From the NCBI GenBank assembly GCA_034096865.1, contig JAWQFJ010006382.1, positions 1 through 12,922 on the forward strand: a stretch of 12,922 nt of DNA, read 5' to 3'. Position numbers and translations under genes: made by a program. The stretch comes from Theodoxus fluviatilis. Taxonomy: Eukaryota > Mollusca > Gastropoda > Cycloneritida > Neritidae. Every line of letters begins with the position of its first letter. Positions within the stretch are counted from its first letter, which is position 1. The notes below the pieces were generated by a model that was not told where the DNA came from, did no database searches, and saw nothing but the letters and a program-made list of their open reading frames with translations. This document shows positions 1 to 7,411 of this stretch, piece after piece.

Positions 1-472
1 AAAACTCTTCATTTTTCGGTGTACACAGCATCATCTGATAAACTCTAAACGTAAACCTACTTTCGTCCATTTTCAAGACTTTAAGCCAGTACTTGACACT
101 GCGTAGCTTGGCATTGATAGACAGAGCAAAACGCCTAGTGTTTCCATAGACCACATCATTAGGGGTTCATGAAGAAACATTAAGGAAACTTTTCAGAGCA
201 TGTAGATGCACATTTTCTATCGTGTGACAATCATCCATTCCCCAGATTTCGGCTCCATACAAAAGAATCGGCAACATTTGGGTATCAAACAACTTAAAAC
301 ACACATCTGGTGTTACATGTGAAATCTTTCTCAATGTCCTAGTCAACAGAAAAAGAGCAGCTCTTGCTCTACAAGCCATTCATTATGTCTCTTTGGTGCA
401 TATTTTCGTCGAAAGTATGTTGCCGAGATACTTGTAGTCGCTAACCGCTTCCAGTTGTACGTCACCCAGATA
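1..472 (-). pseudogene. C-terminal part of LINE ORF2, running off the left edge
   Basis: After the RT core a third frame reads GDVQLEAVSDYKYLGNILS near 455-400, the 'YKYLG' block seen after the FADD motif in animal LINEs. After two stops the same frame continues with ARAALFLLTRTLRKI and LPILLYGAEIWG (about 370-235), then HLHALKSFLNVS. A further frame change near 165 leads to NDVVYGNTRRFALSINAK and the KYWLKVLKM motif, open to position 1. These blocks are the usual post-RT region of this LINE type. The 3' end and any poly-A or short-repeat tail lie outside the window. Confidence 0.8.
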
Positions 473-1356
473 TCATTTTTCATATCTGGCCAAATGTCCA
501 CCTATTCTGTATACAACTACTTTCGTTTCGTCTGTGTTAACCTTCAGACCAAGTTTATCTGCTGCGATTTTAAGACAGTTTAATTGATTTTGGAGACCAA
601 CTGTTGTATCAGAAAGCAGAGCGACATCGTCTGCAAAGAGGAGAGCACTTAAATCAGGTGTGTTGGGCAAATGTTGTATACCATGCTTACTGTTTACAGA
701 TATCTCTTCAATCAGGGAGTTAATTAGGTAAGAAAATAAGATCGGGCTGATTTTGCAGCCTTGTTTTAGTCCCGAGGAGCACTTAAAGAAGTCCGTTTGA
801 CCCTCCCTCCCTCTTACGCAGTATCGCACTGATCTGTACATGGCTATCAAAATATGTACGATTTTCCCTGTAATCCCATTTTCTTGCAAAATTTTCCACA
901 ATATACTCCTGTTCACAGTATCAAAAGCTTTTCTAAAATCTACATACCCAATATAAAGTTGTTTGTGCTTAGACAAATATTTGTCAATGATACCATACAG
1001 ATAAATACGTTGTCAACTGTCCCATACACTTTTCTAAAGCCCGCCTGTTCTTCCCGAATAAGATCATGCTGCTCTGCCCAGTTCTGTAACCTGCAGCAAA
1101 TAACATGGGTGAATACCTTACTGAAGGTGCTAGATAAAGCAATACGTCTGTAAATATCAGGATTTACACTCGGTCCACGTTTATGGATCGGTACAATTAT
1201 AACCTCCGACCAAACATGTGGAAACACACCATAATCAAATAATATAGCATTCAATAAATACAATAACAAAGGTAACAACAAATGTTCAGCTGAGTTTAAC
1301 ATTTCAGCTACTACACCATCTGTACCTGCAGATGTCCCAGCTTTTAGAGACCTCAA
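473..1356 (-). pseudogene. Reverse transcriptase domain of LINE ORF2 (frameshifted)
   Basis: RNA-dependent DNA polymerase used for target-primed reverse transcription. Two minus-strand reading frames overlap at 940-976. The upstream one (1356-940) holds the early RT blocks: SAGTDGV, a 'W.+...P+.K' block (VWSEVIIVPIHK), the YRRIALSS block and EQAGFR...TVDNVF. The downstream one (976-473) holds motif A (VDFRKAFDTV), the B block (SGLKQGCKISPILF) and motif C (LLFADDVALLSDT). The three catalytic aspartates, one in FRKAFD and two in FADD, are all retained. The frame change lies near 990-1010, just before motif A. The gene is broken, yet the active-site residues are conserved, so it is not very ancient. 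Confidence 0.92.
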
Positions 1357-1359
1357 AGC

Positions 1360-1770
1360 ATTTGTTATCGGCCCGTGTAAAGGGTGAATTTAAATCGCTG
1401 TCATCAAAGTAATTGATACTTCCAGGCTGCACGTCGCAATCGTGGTCGACGGATGGAAGGCACGAAAAAATACTCTTAAAGTGGTCATACAATGCTTGTA
1501 AAGAACTGCTGCAAGGAACTCGTGATTTTGTACTCAGAATTTTAACTTGTCTCCAGAAGTTTGCACTGTCTCGTACCCACTGTATTACTTACATTCTCTC
1601 TGTACTATTTTTTCTTATCCCTAATGGTCTGTTTATATTTGTTCCTGTACCAGATGTATGTTTTTCTATCTTCATCTACTTTTGTAGTTAAGAACATCAG
1701 TAAATGTCGTCTGGCAGCCTTCTAGGCACTTGCACATTCTTTGTCATACCATCCTCTCGAAGACAAGTGA
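1360..1770 (-). pseudogene. LINE ORF2 linker between endonuclease and RT (remnant)
   Basis: Minus-strand translation near 1725-1755 reads WYDKEC, followed by a basic stretch (KAARRHLL) and then YRNKYKQTIRDKKK. This matches the 'W+D.EC..A+...' segment that follows the endonuclease domain in many animal LINEs. It continues with FWRQVKIL near 1550 and LYDHFKSIF near 1480, another recurring linker motif, into an acidic stretch near 1400. Stops interrupt the WYDKEC part (after ECASA and after DKKK). The frame then changes by about 1360 into the reverse transcriptase segment. Assignment rests on order and motif resemblance only. Confidence 0.7.
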
Positions 1771-1984
1771 ACGCGTATTATAAATATTTAATAAAAATTC
1801 TGCAACCTGCACAAGACATCCCGTTAGCGCCCCTGTGAACATATTTACATCTAGTTGTGATTCAATCTAATTTTATCTAAAACATACAAAACAACTTATG
1901 AATGCATAAAATCACACAGAGGGAGAGAACAAAATCTTAATTTAATTCTAACAAATTTTTTGGCCAATGCACAGAAGCAAGGTT
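1771..1984. other. AT-rich spacer, nothing recognised
   Basis: AT-rich sequence between the LINE remnant and the first AAGGTCA-rich repeat. I see no open frame with sensible content, no RNA gene and no clear end of the LINE. Confidence 0.6.
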
Positions 1985-2840
1985 TAAACAAGAAGGGCAA
2001 AGCCCATACGACTCACATGCTTGACCTTGACCTTTACATGACCTTGACCTTCAGGTGACCTTCAAGGTCAAGGTCAAACAACTAAACCTACCAATGACAT
2101 CATACACTAAGAAATGCTTTACACATTTTTCCTACCAAAATACATGTGACCTTGACCCAAGGTCAAGGTCATCAAAGGTCATGCAACACAAGCTGTTAAT
2201 TCAAGACATAGGAAGCACAATGGTGCTTATTGGCACTTTCTACCATGAGATATGGTCACTTTTAGTGGTTCACTACCCCATTTTGGTCACATTTCATAAG
2301 GGTCAAAGTGACCTTGACCTTGATGATATGTGACCAAATGTGTCTCATGATGAAAGTATAACATGTGCCCCACATAATTATTAAGTTTGAAACAGTTATC
2401 TTCCATAGTTCAGGGTCAAGGTCACTTCAAAATATGTATACAATCCAACTTTAAAGAGCTCCTGTGACCTTGACCTTGAAACAAGGTCAACCAAACTGGT
2501 ATCAAAAGATAGGGCTTACTTTGCCCTATATACCATATATAGGTCAGGTATCCAATCTCAAAAACTTTAGAGAAAATTGAGAAAATGTGAAAAATGACTG
2601 TTTTTTAGACAACATTTATGGCCCCTGCGACCTTGACCTTGAAGCAAGGACAAGTCACTATGTATGTTTTTTGAGGCCTTGTTATCATACACCATCATGC
2701 CAAATTGGGTGTTGATAGACTTAATAGTCTCCGAGAAAAATCCAACGTTAAAGTTTTTCACGGACGCCCGGACGCCCGGACGCCCGGACGGACGACACGG
2801 GTGAGTACATAGACTCACTTTTGCTTCGCATGTGAGTCAA
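1985..2840 (+). repeat. AAGGTCA-rich interspersed repeat, copy 1 (near full length)
   Basis: About 856 bp, shared in order with 5062-5904 and with the two blocks 9759-10150 and 11944-12210. The left end is TAAACAAGAAGGGCAAAGCC, with a GGGC-AAA-GCCC mini-hairpin. GACTCACATGC (2010-2020) then returns inverted as GCATGTGAGTC (2828-2838), just before the shared end GTGAGTCAA. The interior has clusters of TGACCTTGA/TCAAGGTCA; exact 9-mers start at 2022, 2039, 2062, 2068, 2147, 2163, 2309, 2315, 2416, 2465, 2471 and 2634. A CGGACGCC/CGGA short tandem tract lies at about 2760-2795. No convincing protein is encoded, so it looks like a non-autonomous, MITE-like mobile repeat. No target-site duplication could be fixed. 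Confidence 0.9.
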
Positions 2841-3300
2841 TGACATGATGCAGCCCCCACGCCACATTGGTAGTCTCTGACAGCTCAAGGCCAACCCTGG
2901 GTGTGTTATTGGAGCAACACTCAAAGCCCAGCAGGCAGTAGTCTCTGCCAATGAGGGGATCATTCAGCAACTCTAGTCTTATGTACAATTGGAAAGGACA
3001 TCCCAATGAGTGTAGAAACCACACTCATGTAACATTTCACAACACATTTGCACACACACAAACTTTCAATGTGCTGCAAATTATGAAATTTGATTGGAGT
3101 TCACAGGTATGAGTTACTTACCACAGGTTTTAAAGTCTTACAGTTTCTTTAGCTCACTAATCAAATTAACACAACCCACAGACCATAGCAAAACCACCCT
3201 TTCATCTCCCCTTTATGATGGTGTATGGCAATCCAGTAAGCTGTATGTGATACCAAGCATCAAACAAAGTGTATGGTTTGCATTACTTTCCTCTGATTTG
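2841..3300. other. Unassigned spacer with a small perfect hairpin
   Basis: Mostly unremarkable sequence between repeat copy 1 and the Ginger-like element. GTAGTCTCTG occurs twice (near 2869 and 2937). ATGAGTGT (3006-3013) and ACACTCAT (3021-3028) form an 8-bp perfect stem with a 7-nt loop. Open frames here are short and without recognisable domains. Confidence 0.5.
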
Positions 3301-3304
3301 TATA
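3301..3304 (+). repeat. Left target-site duplication, TATA
   Basis: TATA immediately left of TGTTACAG; the same four bases follow GTAACA at 4952-4955. The right flank is TATATATAC, so the exact duplication length is ambiguous. Confidence 0.55.
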
Positions 3305-3442
3305 TGTTACAGGCATTATGTTAAACCAGGCATTAAGTGTAATAACTGAACATTTCAGTCATTAAACGAAATGACTATTTCACTCAGTCATTTCATGAAA
3401 TGACTAAAATCTCTAGGCATTACACATAATGCCTGACATTTT
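3305..3442 (+). repeat. Left terminal inverted repeat of the Ginger-like element
   Basis: Matches the reverse complement of 4822-4951, with one small gap (AGTGTAAT is extra on the left) and a few mismatches. It is built from 20-bp dyads of the form AGKCATT-N6-AATGMCT. Examples are 3357-3376, the fully palindromic AGTCATTTCATGAAATGACT at 3386-3405, and 3415-3434. These could be transposase-binding units. Confidence 0.92.
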
Positions 3443-3457
3443 GAGATTCATATTACA

Positions 3458-3660
3458 TTTGTTGCCTGGATTGCTTCTTAGGCAACAAACAAAATGACCT
3501 GAGTGAGAGTTTAGACTTGTTTTCGACCAATGCCGGTTACATTCTCTGATGAGTGAGTGAGTGATTAATCACAATCCATATTTCAGCCAATGAGTGATTG
3601 ATTAATCACATTAAAATGTTCCTGTTTCAATCAATGAGCGAGTTCATATTAATCACATTC
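3458..3660 (+). repeat. Subterminal hairpin and three ~45-bp degenerate tandem units
   Basis: TTTGTTGCCT (3458-3467) and AGGCAACAAA (3480-3489) form a perfect 10-bp stem with a 12-nt loop. Then three degenerate units follow (about 3545-3575, 3590-3615 and 3632-3660), each with a TGAGTGA-like stretch and ATTAATCACA. They lie between the left TIR and the start codon, so they may serve as transposase-binding or promoter sequence; that role is inferred. Confidence 0.6.
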
Positions 3661-3716
3661 TCTGTTGTGGATGCTTGGTGTCAGATCATATTCACATTCA
3701 GGTCAGTCAGATCAGA

Positions 3717-4564
3717 ATGGAGCAAACAGAGCAGCAGCCCACTGACTATGAAAGTTTGTTCAAAAGAGAAATATACAATTTATTTGAGAAGAACAACAGA
3801 CTCTTCATAACAAAGGATGCGTACTTTCAAACAATACAGGATCTGAAGACAGGTTCCAAGTCTCGCAAGGGATACTATTACCTTCTGAACAAACTTGTAA
3901 GTGATTTTATACTGGTTGGCAGGACTTGTTACATACGTAGCTTCCCCCCTTTAAAAAGTAAATATAACATCTTTGTTGCCAAACACAGGGAAATGCGAAG
4001 TTGCTCCAGCCGCTATTAAAAATAATAATTTAGACAGCTACTGAACAATTAGCAATCACCAATCATGTTTGTTATTGCAAGTACGAAGTCCTGCAGTGTG
4101 GTGACATCGAGAGGCTAATCAAAAGACGCAAAACCCCTGATGAGCGGCCATTGTACTACGTCTCTATCGAGGACACATATGACGCCATCAAGAGAGCCCA
4201 CATTGCCACTGGCCATGGTGGACGCGACAGAATGACAAAACAGCTTGCTGACAAATACGCCAACATCACCAGGGATGACCTCTACACCATTGCCACAAGA
4301 CAGGGTATCCTTTCTAATAAGTACACACGAGCTGACTTCACTCTCTGTCCTCAACAGCTACTACAAAACAGTGACATTGACAGAGACAAACATGTTTCAC
4401 TTCGTGAAGCACTGAAACGTACAACATCTGGCGGTCAAGGTTTCGTAAAATGCAATTGTGCTGCCTTGCAGAACAAATGTTCTACCTTGAAATGTAAATG
4501 TTTCAAAGCACAGTTGAAGTGCAACAGCCGTTGCCATAACAGCCACACATGCTGTAACAAATAA
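3717..4564 (+). CDS. Core-less Ginger/KRBA2-like integrase-derived protein (two exons)
   Basis: Exon 1 is 3717-3896 (60 codons from ATG), ending at a strong donor, GTAAGT, at 3897. Exon 2 is 4082-4564, after an acceptor ending TTATTGCAAG. Both joins are phase 0, giving an uninterrupted protein of about 220 residues across a 185-bp intron. Residues 1-60 resemble the family's N-terminal region. YEVLQCGDIERL leads into AHIATGHGGRDRM, whose His100 and His105 are the first two ligands of the HHCC zinc-binding domain of retroviral-type integrases. Straight after ITRDDL, where the C-x2-C pair and the DDE catalytic core should follow, the sequence jumps to YTIATRQGILSNKY, which I recognise as the family's C-terminal part. 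A cluster of nine Cys comes last (KCNC...KCKC...KCN...RCH...TCC). Full members are several hundred residues long. It could bind DNA or zinc but cannot catalyse strand transfer. Family assignment is from memory of resemblance. Confidence 0.8.
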
Positions 4565-4599
4565 CTGACTTCACAAAAAAAGTATAGCAGCGAACAGAA

Positions 4600-4690
4600 G
4601 AACAGTGACATTGACAGAGACAAACATTTAAAATGTGCGGCCTTGCAGAAATAATGTTGTCACTTGAGCTGTAAATGTTTATTTAATGAC
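4600..4690 (+). repeat. Decayed partial duplication of the gene's C-terminal coding sequence
   Basis: AACAGTGACATTGACAGAGA at about 4600 repeats 4369-4388 exactly. The next blocks (GCGGCCTTGCAGAA, then a stretch ending CTGTAAATGTTTA) match 4459-4503 in shortened, mutated form. It lies after the stop codon, so it would fall in the 3' untranslated region. Confidence 0.75.
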
Positions 4691-4715
4691 TGCAATTGTT
4701 TAGAATCAAATGTTT

Positions 4716-4721
4716 AATAAA
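4716..4721 (+). terminator. Polyadenylation signal of the Ginger-like gene
   Basis: AATAAA about 150 nt after the stop codon at 4562-4564, followed at 4740-4760 by a T-rich stretch (TTTGATTTCTGTTTTATTG) suitable as a downstream element. Confidence 0.6.
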
Positions 4722-4821
4722 ATAACTGAAGAAATGCTCTTTGATTTCTGTTTTATTGACAACAGATAAGTACATTAACATGTTAAAAACTTTTAGGCAT
4801 TATGTAAAATGCCTAAAAGTA

Positions 4822-4951
4822 AATTTCAGGCATTAAGTGTAATGCCTAATGATTTTAGTCATTTCATGAAATGACTGAGTGAAATAGTCATTTCGTTTAA
4901 TGACTGAAATGTTCAGTCGTTAATGCCTGGTTTAACATAATGTCTGTAACA
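4822..4951 (-). repeat. Right terminal inverted repeat of the Ginger-like element
   Basis: Reverse-complement match to 3305-3442. It contains AGGCATT-N6-AATGCCT (4828-4847) and the AGTCATTTCATGAAATGACT palindrome (4856-4875). One more dyad of the same form sits just inside the TIR (4796-4815), showing that the units are modular. Confidence 0.92.
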
Positions 4952-4955
4952 TATA
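4952..4955 (+). repeat. Right target-site duplication, TATA
   Basis: TATA directly after GTAACA, matching 3301-3304. Confidence 0.5.
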
Positions 4956-5061
4956 TATACTTATGGCAGAAATCATTGTTTTCTTGCCATAATGCCGCAG
5001 AGTGGGATACAGAAATTTGAAGTGCAATGGACATGAAATCTTATTACTGACATTTTCAGGA

Positions 5062-5904
5062 TAAACAAGAAGGGCAAAGCCCATACGACTCACATGCTTG
5101 ACCTTTATATGACCTTGACCTTCAGGTGACCTTCAAGGTCAAGGTCAAACAACTAAACCTACCAATGACATCATACACAAAGAAATGCTTTACACATTTT
5201 TCCTACCAAAATACATGTGACCTTGACCCAAGGTCAAGGTCATCCAAGGTCATGCAACACAAAGCTGTTAATTCAAGACATAGGAAGCACAATGGTGCTT
5301 ATTGGCACTTTCTACCATGAGATATAGTCACTTTTAGTGGTTCACTACCCCATTTTGGTCACATTTCATAAGAGTCAAAGTGATCTTGACCTTGATGATA
5401 TGTGACCAAATGTGTCTCATGATGAAAGTATAACATGTGCCCCACATAATTATTAAGTTTGAAACAGTTATCTTCCATAGTTCAGGGTCAAGGTCACTTC
5501 AAAATATGTATACAATCCAACTTTGAAGAGCTCCTGTGACCTTGACCTTGAAGCAAGTTCAACCAAACTGGTATCAAAAGATAGGGCTTGCTTTGACCTA
5601 TATACCACTTGTAGCTAAGGTCGCCATTTTCAATAACGTGGGAGAAAATTGGGAAAATGTGAAAAATGACTGTTTTTGAGACCACATTTATGGCTCCTGT
5701 GACCTTGACCTTGAAGCAAGGTCAAGTCACTATGTATGTTTTTTGAGGCCTTGTCATCATACACCATCATGCCACATTTGGTGTTGATAGATTTAATAGT
5801 CTCCGAGAAAAATCCAACGTTTAAGTTTTTTACGCCCGGACGGACGGACGGACGGATGACACGGCTGAGTACATAGACTCATTTTTGCTTCGCATGTGAG
5901 TCAA
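5062..5904 (+). repeat. AAGGTCA-rich interspersed repeat, copy 2 (near full length)
   Basis: Same orientation and ends as copy 1: TAAACAAGAAGGGC at the left, then GACTCACATGC (5087-5097), and GCATGTGAGTC (5892-5902) before the shared GTGAGTCAA. It is collinear with copy 1. The most diverged stretch is about 5595-5645 against 2535-2585. The (CGGA)n tract is purer here (about 5835-5858) than the CGGACGCC mix of copy 1. The TGACCTTGA/TCAAGGTCA clusters are conserved in place. Sequences outside the two ends are unrelated, which defines the boundaries of the unit. Confidence 0.92.
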
Positions 5905-5951
5905 TAAACTGAACAGAAAAAAGGAAGACATCCTAATTTAGACTAGAGGTG

Positions 5952-5968
5952 CAGTGCTTCAGATTGTT
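5952..5968 (+). repeat. Left 17-bp terminal inverted repeat (hAT-like)
   Basis: CAGTGCTTCAGATTGTT, perfect inverted match to 7412-7428, preceded by GAGGTG. Confidence 0.8.
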
Positions 5969-6575
5969 TTCAGACTTCATGGGCCCAATGACCCATGGCC
6001 AGGCAAAATGATGGGTCAATTTTGAAAAACATGGGTCATTAACAATCAAACCTTCACTTCAAACAGAATGACCCTCCACCCCACACATGATACCCATCCC
6101 ACCCCCCATACACACACAAATGAATAATTAAATAAGCAAAATATAAAATAAAAAAATAAACAAACACATGTCAAGCTGTGTGTCTTTCAGTTGTTTTCTT
6201 GTCTCTTTTTAACATTTCGTTCTGTGGACACAGAGTCATGATCACTCAAAACCCATTCTCTTCTTTTTTGGTAGCATGATGTTTTGTTTAAACAAACTTG
6301 GTTTTAGGGCCTAACACAATGAAATCTAACACTAACTGAGATCTGCTTCAACCAGTCAAACACAAAATCACTCCTCTAGTATTCGCTCATTCACCTTCTT
6401 TCCGGAAGTTTGACGCATACAACAACCTTACACTCTCACAGTTCACATTTCCACAACCGATATCATCAAGAGCAAAACGACGCAAAACCCAACATGACAG
6501 CGAGCCTGACTATCACTTCACACTAGGTTTACGGTACTGAACCCACCCCACCCCTGCCCCTCTCTTTTTATTGTT

Positions 6576-6677
6576 CTTCTCCGCTCTAGATCTCTTCCCT
6601 CTTTAAACCCGCCCCACCCCTATCCCTCTTTTATTCCTTTTTTCCCTCTTCTCCGCTCTAGATCTCTTGCCTCTTTA
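6576..6677 (+). repeat. Tandem duplication in a polypyrimidine tract
   Basis: The 30-mer at 6576-6605 recurs at 6648-6677 with one mismatch (core TTCTCCGCTCTAGATCTCTT), a period of 72 bp. The region around it (6540-6690) is strongly C/T rich, and a purine-rich tract follows at 6812-6968. No coding sense is seen in either. Confidence 0.7.
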
Positions 6678-6739
6678 CCCCCTCCCCAGGCCCTCCTCGC
6701 GACGAGTTCGCGGCACTTAGCTATTTTTTAGACGACAGT

Positions 6740-6795
6740 TTGCTAGATCAGTTCAGTTTAGTTCAGTTCAGTTCAGTTCTGAACTTGCTAGATCA
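6740..6795 (+). repeat. (GTTCA)n pentamer array between TTGCTAGATCA direct repeats
   Basis: Several GTTCA/GTTTA units (about 6751-6778) end at TTCTGAAC, with TTGCTAGATCA at both 6740-6750 and 6785-6795. It is a short tandem array inside the hAT-like element. Confidence 0.75.
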
Positions 6796-7020
6796 CTGAC
6801 CCACTAAACGCTGGAGGAGGGGAGGAAAGGAAGGGGGATACACATGCCGCCTTGCCGGCATCTAAGAGAAGAGGGAAGGGGGAGAAAGGTTGGAGTGCGG
6901 GAGGCAGGAGTTGGAAGGGGCGTGGGGAAAACACGTGCCGGTTGGCTGATATGGGAGAAGGGAGAGAAAAAACGATCGCTTCAATTTTCATCTAGTAAGA
7001 GATAAAAACTAAACAGTTAC

Positions 7021-7111
7021 CGCTTGCTTTATTCTTGCCAAACATTGAAGACAACGTCAACTGACGTTGGTTTTCTTCAGTTTCTTTTCTAAGCCTTTTC
7101 TTCGGTGGCAT
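7021..7111 (-). pseudogene. Probable first coding exon of the hAT-like element's gene
   Basis: The minus strand has ATG at 7111-7109, then 30 codons and one extra base up to a GTAACT donor (7020). The peptide begins MPPKKRLRKE, which is basic and like a nuclear localisation signal. It continues through QLTLSSMF, close to the Q-x2-[ILM]-x2-aromatic pair pattern of PCNA-interacting (PIP) motifs, though with Met at the first aromatic place. Short basic starts with a PIP-like motif recur in hAT/zinc-finger transposase genes as I recall them. The exon lies about 300 bp inside the right end, as expected for a transposase start. No downstream exon of the same gene can be recognised, so I treat it as a leftover. 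The donor is a reasonable but not perfect match. Confidence 0.5.
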
Positions 7112-7165
7112 CTTGATTCCGCACACGTGAGCGAGTCTGTGCAAGGTAAACTGATAGAGGTTCGC

Positions 7166-7197
7166 TGATTGGTTGTCTGCTGGCTGTTAGCCAATCA
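7166..7197 (-). promoter_or_regulatory. Inverted CCAAT-box pair upstream of the hAT-like exon
   Basis: TGATTGG (7166-7172) and CCAATCA (7191-7197) form a perfect 7-bp inverted pair 55-86 bp upstream of the ATG at 7111. On either strand one box reads CCAATCA, an NF-Y-type site. Promoter function is inferred from position. Confidence 0.45.
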
Positions 7198-7411
7198 CAC
7201 AGAGCGATGCATCGATGCTAGGTAAAGCAGCACTTTGGCGTCGGTTTTGGTACTCCGTGGTGTGGCCACATGTGCTTGGTATGGCTTAGTGGTACAGACG
7301 GACCGAGGATTGATACAAGTTGGCGATTTTTATGACGCGCCTGGCTGGCGCATACACATTGAAAGTAACGCGCCATTCTGATAAAATATGCACCAATGGC
7401 GCGGGCGCGCC

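Larger units (their letters stand above)
1..1770 (-). mobile_element. 5'-truncated, decayed non-LTR (LINE) retrotransposon
   Basis: Read on the minus strand, the segment gives in order an endonuclease-to-RT linker, a reverse transcriptase domain with all main blocks, and a C-terminal 'thumb'-side region that is still open at position 1. The element therefore continues past the left edge. Frame changes occur near 1360, near 1000, near 475 and near 165, with extra stops, so it cannot make ORF2. The apurinic endonuclease domain that should precede the linker is not seen upstream of about 1770, consistent with 5' truncation or decay. The RT pattern fits the broad jockey/CR1/RTE-like metazoan LINEs; I cannot fix the clade without a tree. 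Confidence 0.88.
3305..4951 (+). mobile_element. Ginger-like DNA transposon, internally deleted, with long palindromic TIRs
   Basis: A 1647-bp unit bounded by TGTTACAG...CTGTAACA, with inverted ends of about 138 bp (left) and 130 bp (right) that match almost throughout. TATA lies on both sides (3301-3304 and 4952-4955), fitting a 4-bp target duplication, although the flanks are AT-rich. Between the ends is a two-exon gene related to the integrase-type transposases of Ginger elements and to their host relatives annotated KRBA2-like. As I recall the family, Ginger elements have TG...CA-type ends and 4-bp duplications, which agrees. The DDE integrase core is missing, so the element should be non-autonomous. 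Confidence 0.85.

Noticed and set aside
854..1153. Plus-strand frame opposite the reverse transcriptase
   Set aside because: Antisense shadow of the RT frames.
2055..2333. Open frame in repeat copy 1, repeated in copies 2 (5126-5320) and 3 (9704-9919)
   Set aside because: The peptide (FKVKVKQLN...) is a translation of the AAGGTCA motifs. It breaks at different points in each copy and has no domain, so it is repeat sequence and not a gene.
2760..2796. Possible CRISPR-like or tandem array (CGGACGCC units)
   Set aside because: Units are 4-8 bp with no spacers; it is a microsatellite within the repeat.
6788..6991. Minus-strand frame rich in Pro, Ser and Phe
   Set aside because: It arises from the purine-rich tract and lacks protein-like composition; an exon following the 7020 donor after only ~30 bp of intron is not credible.
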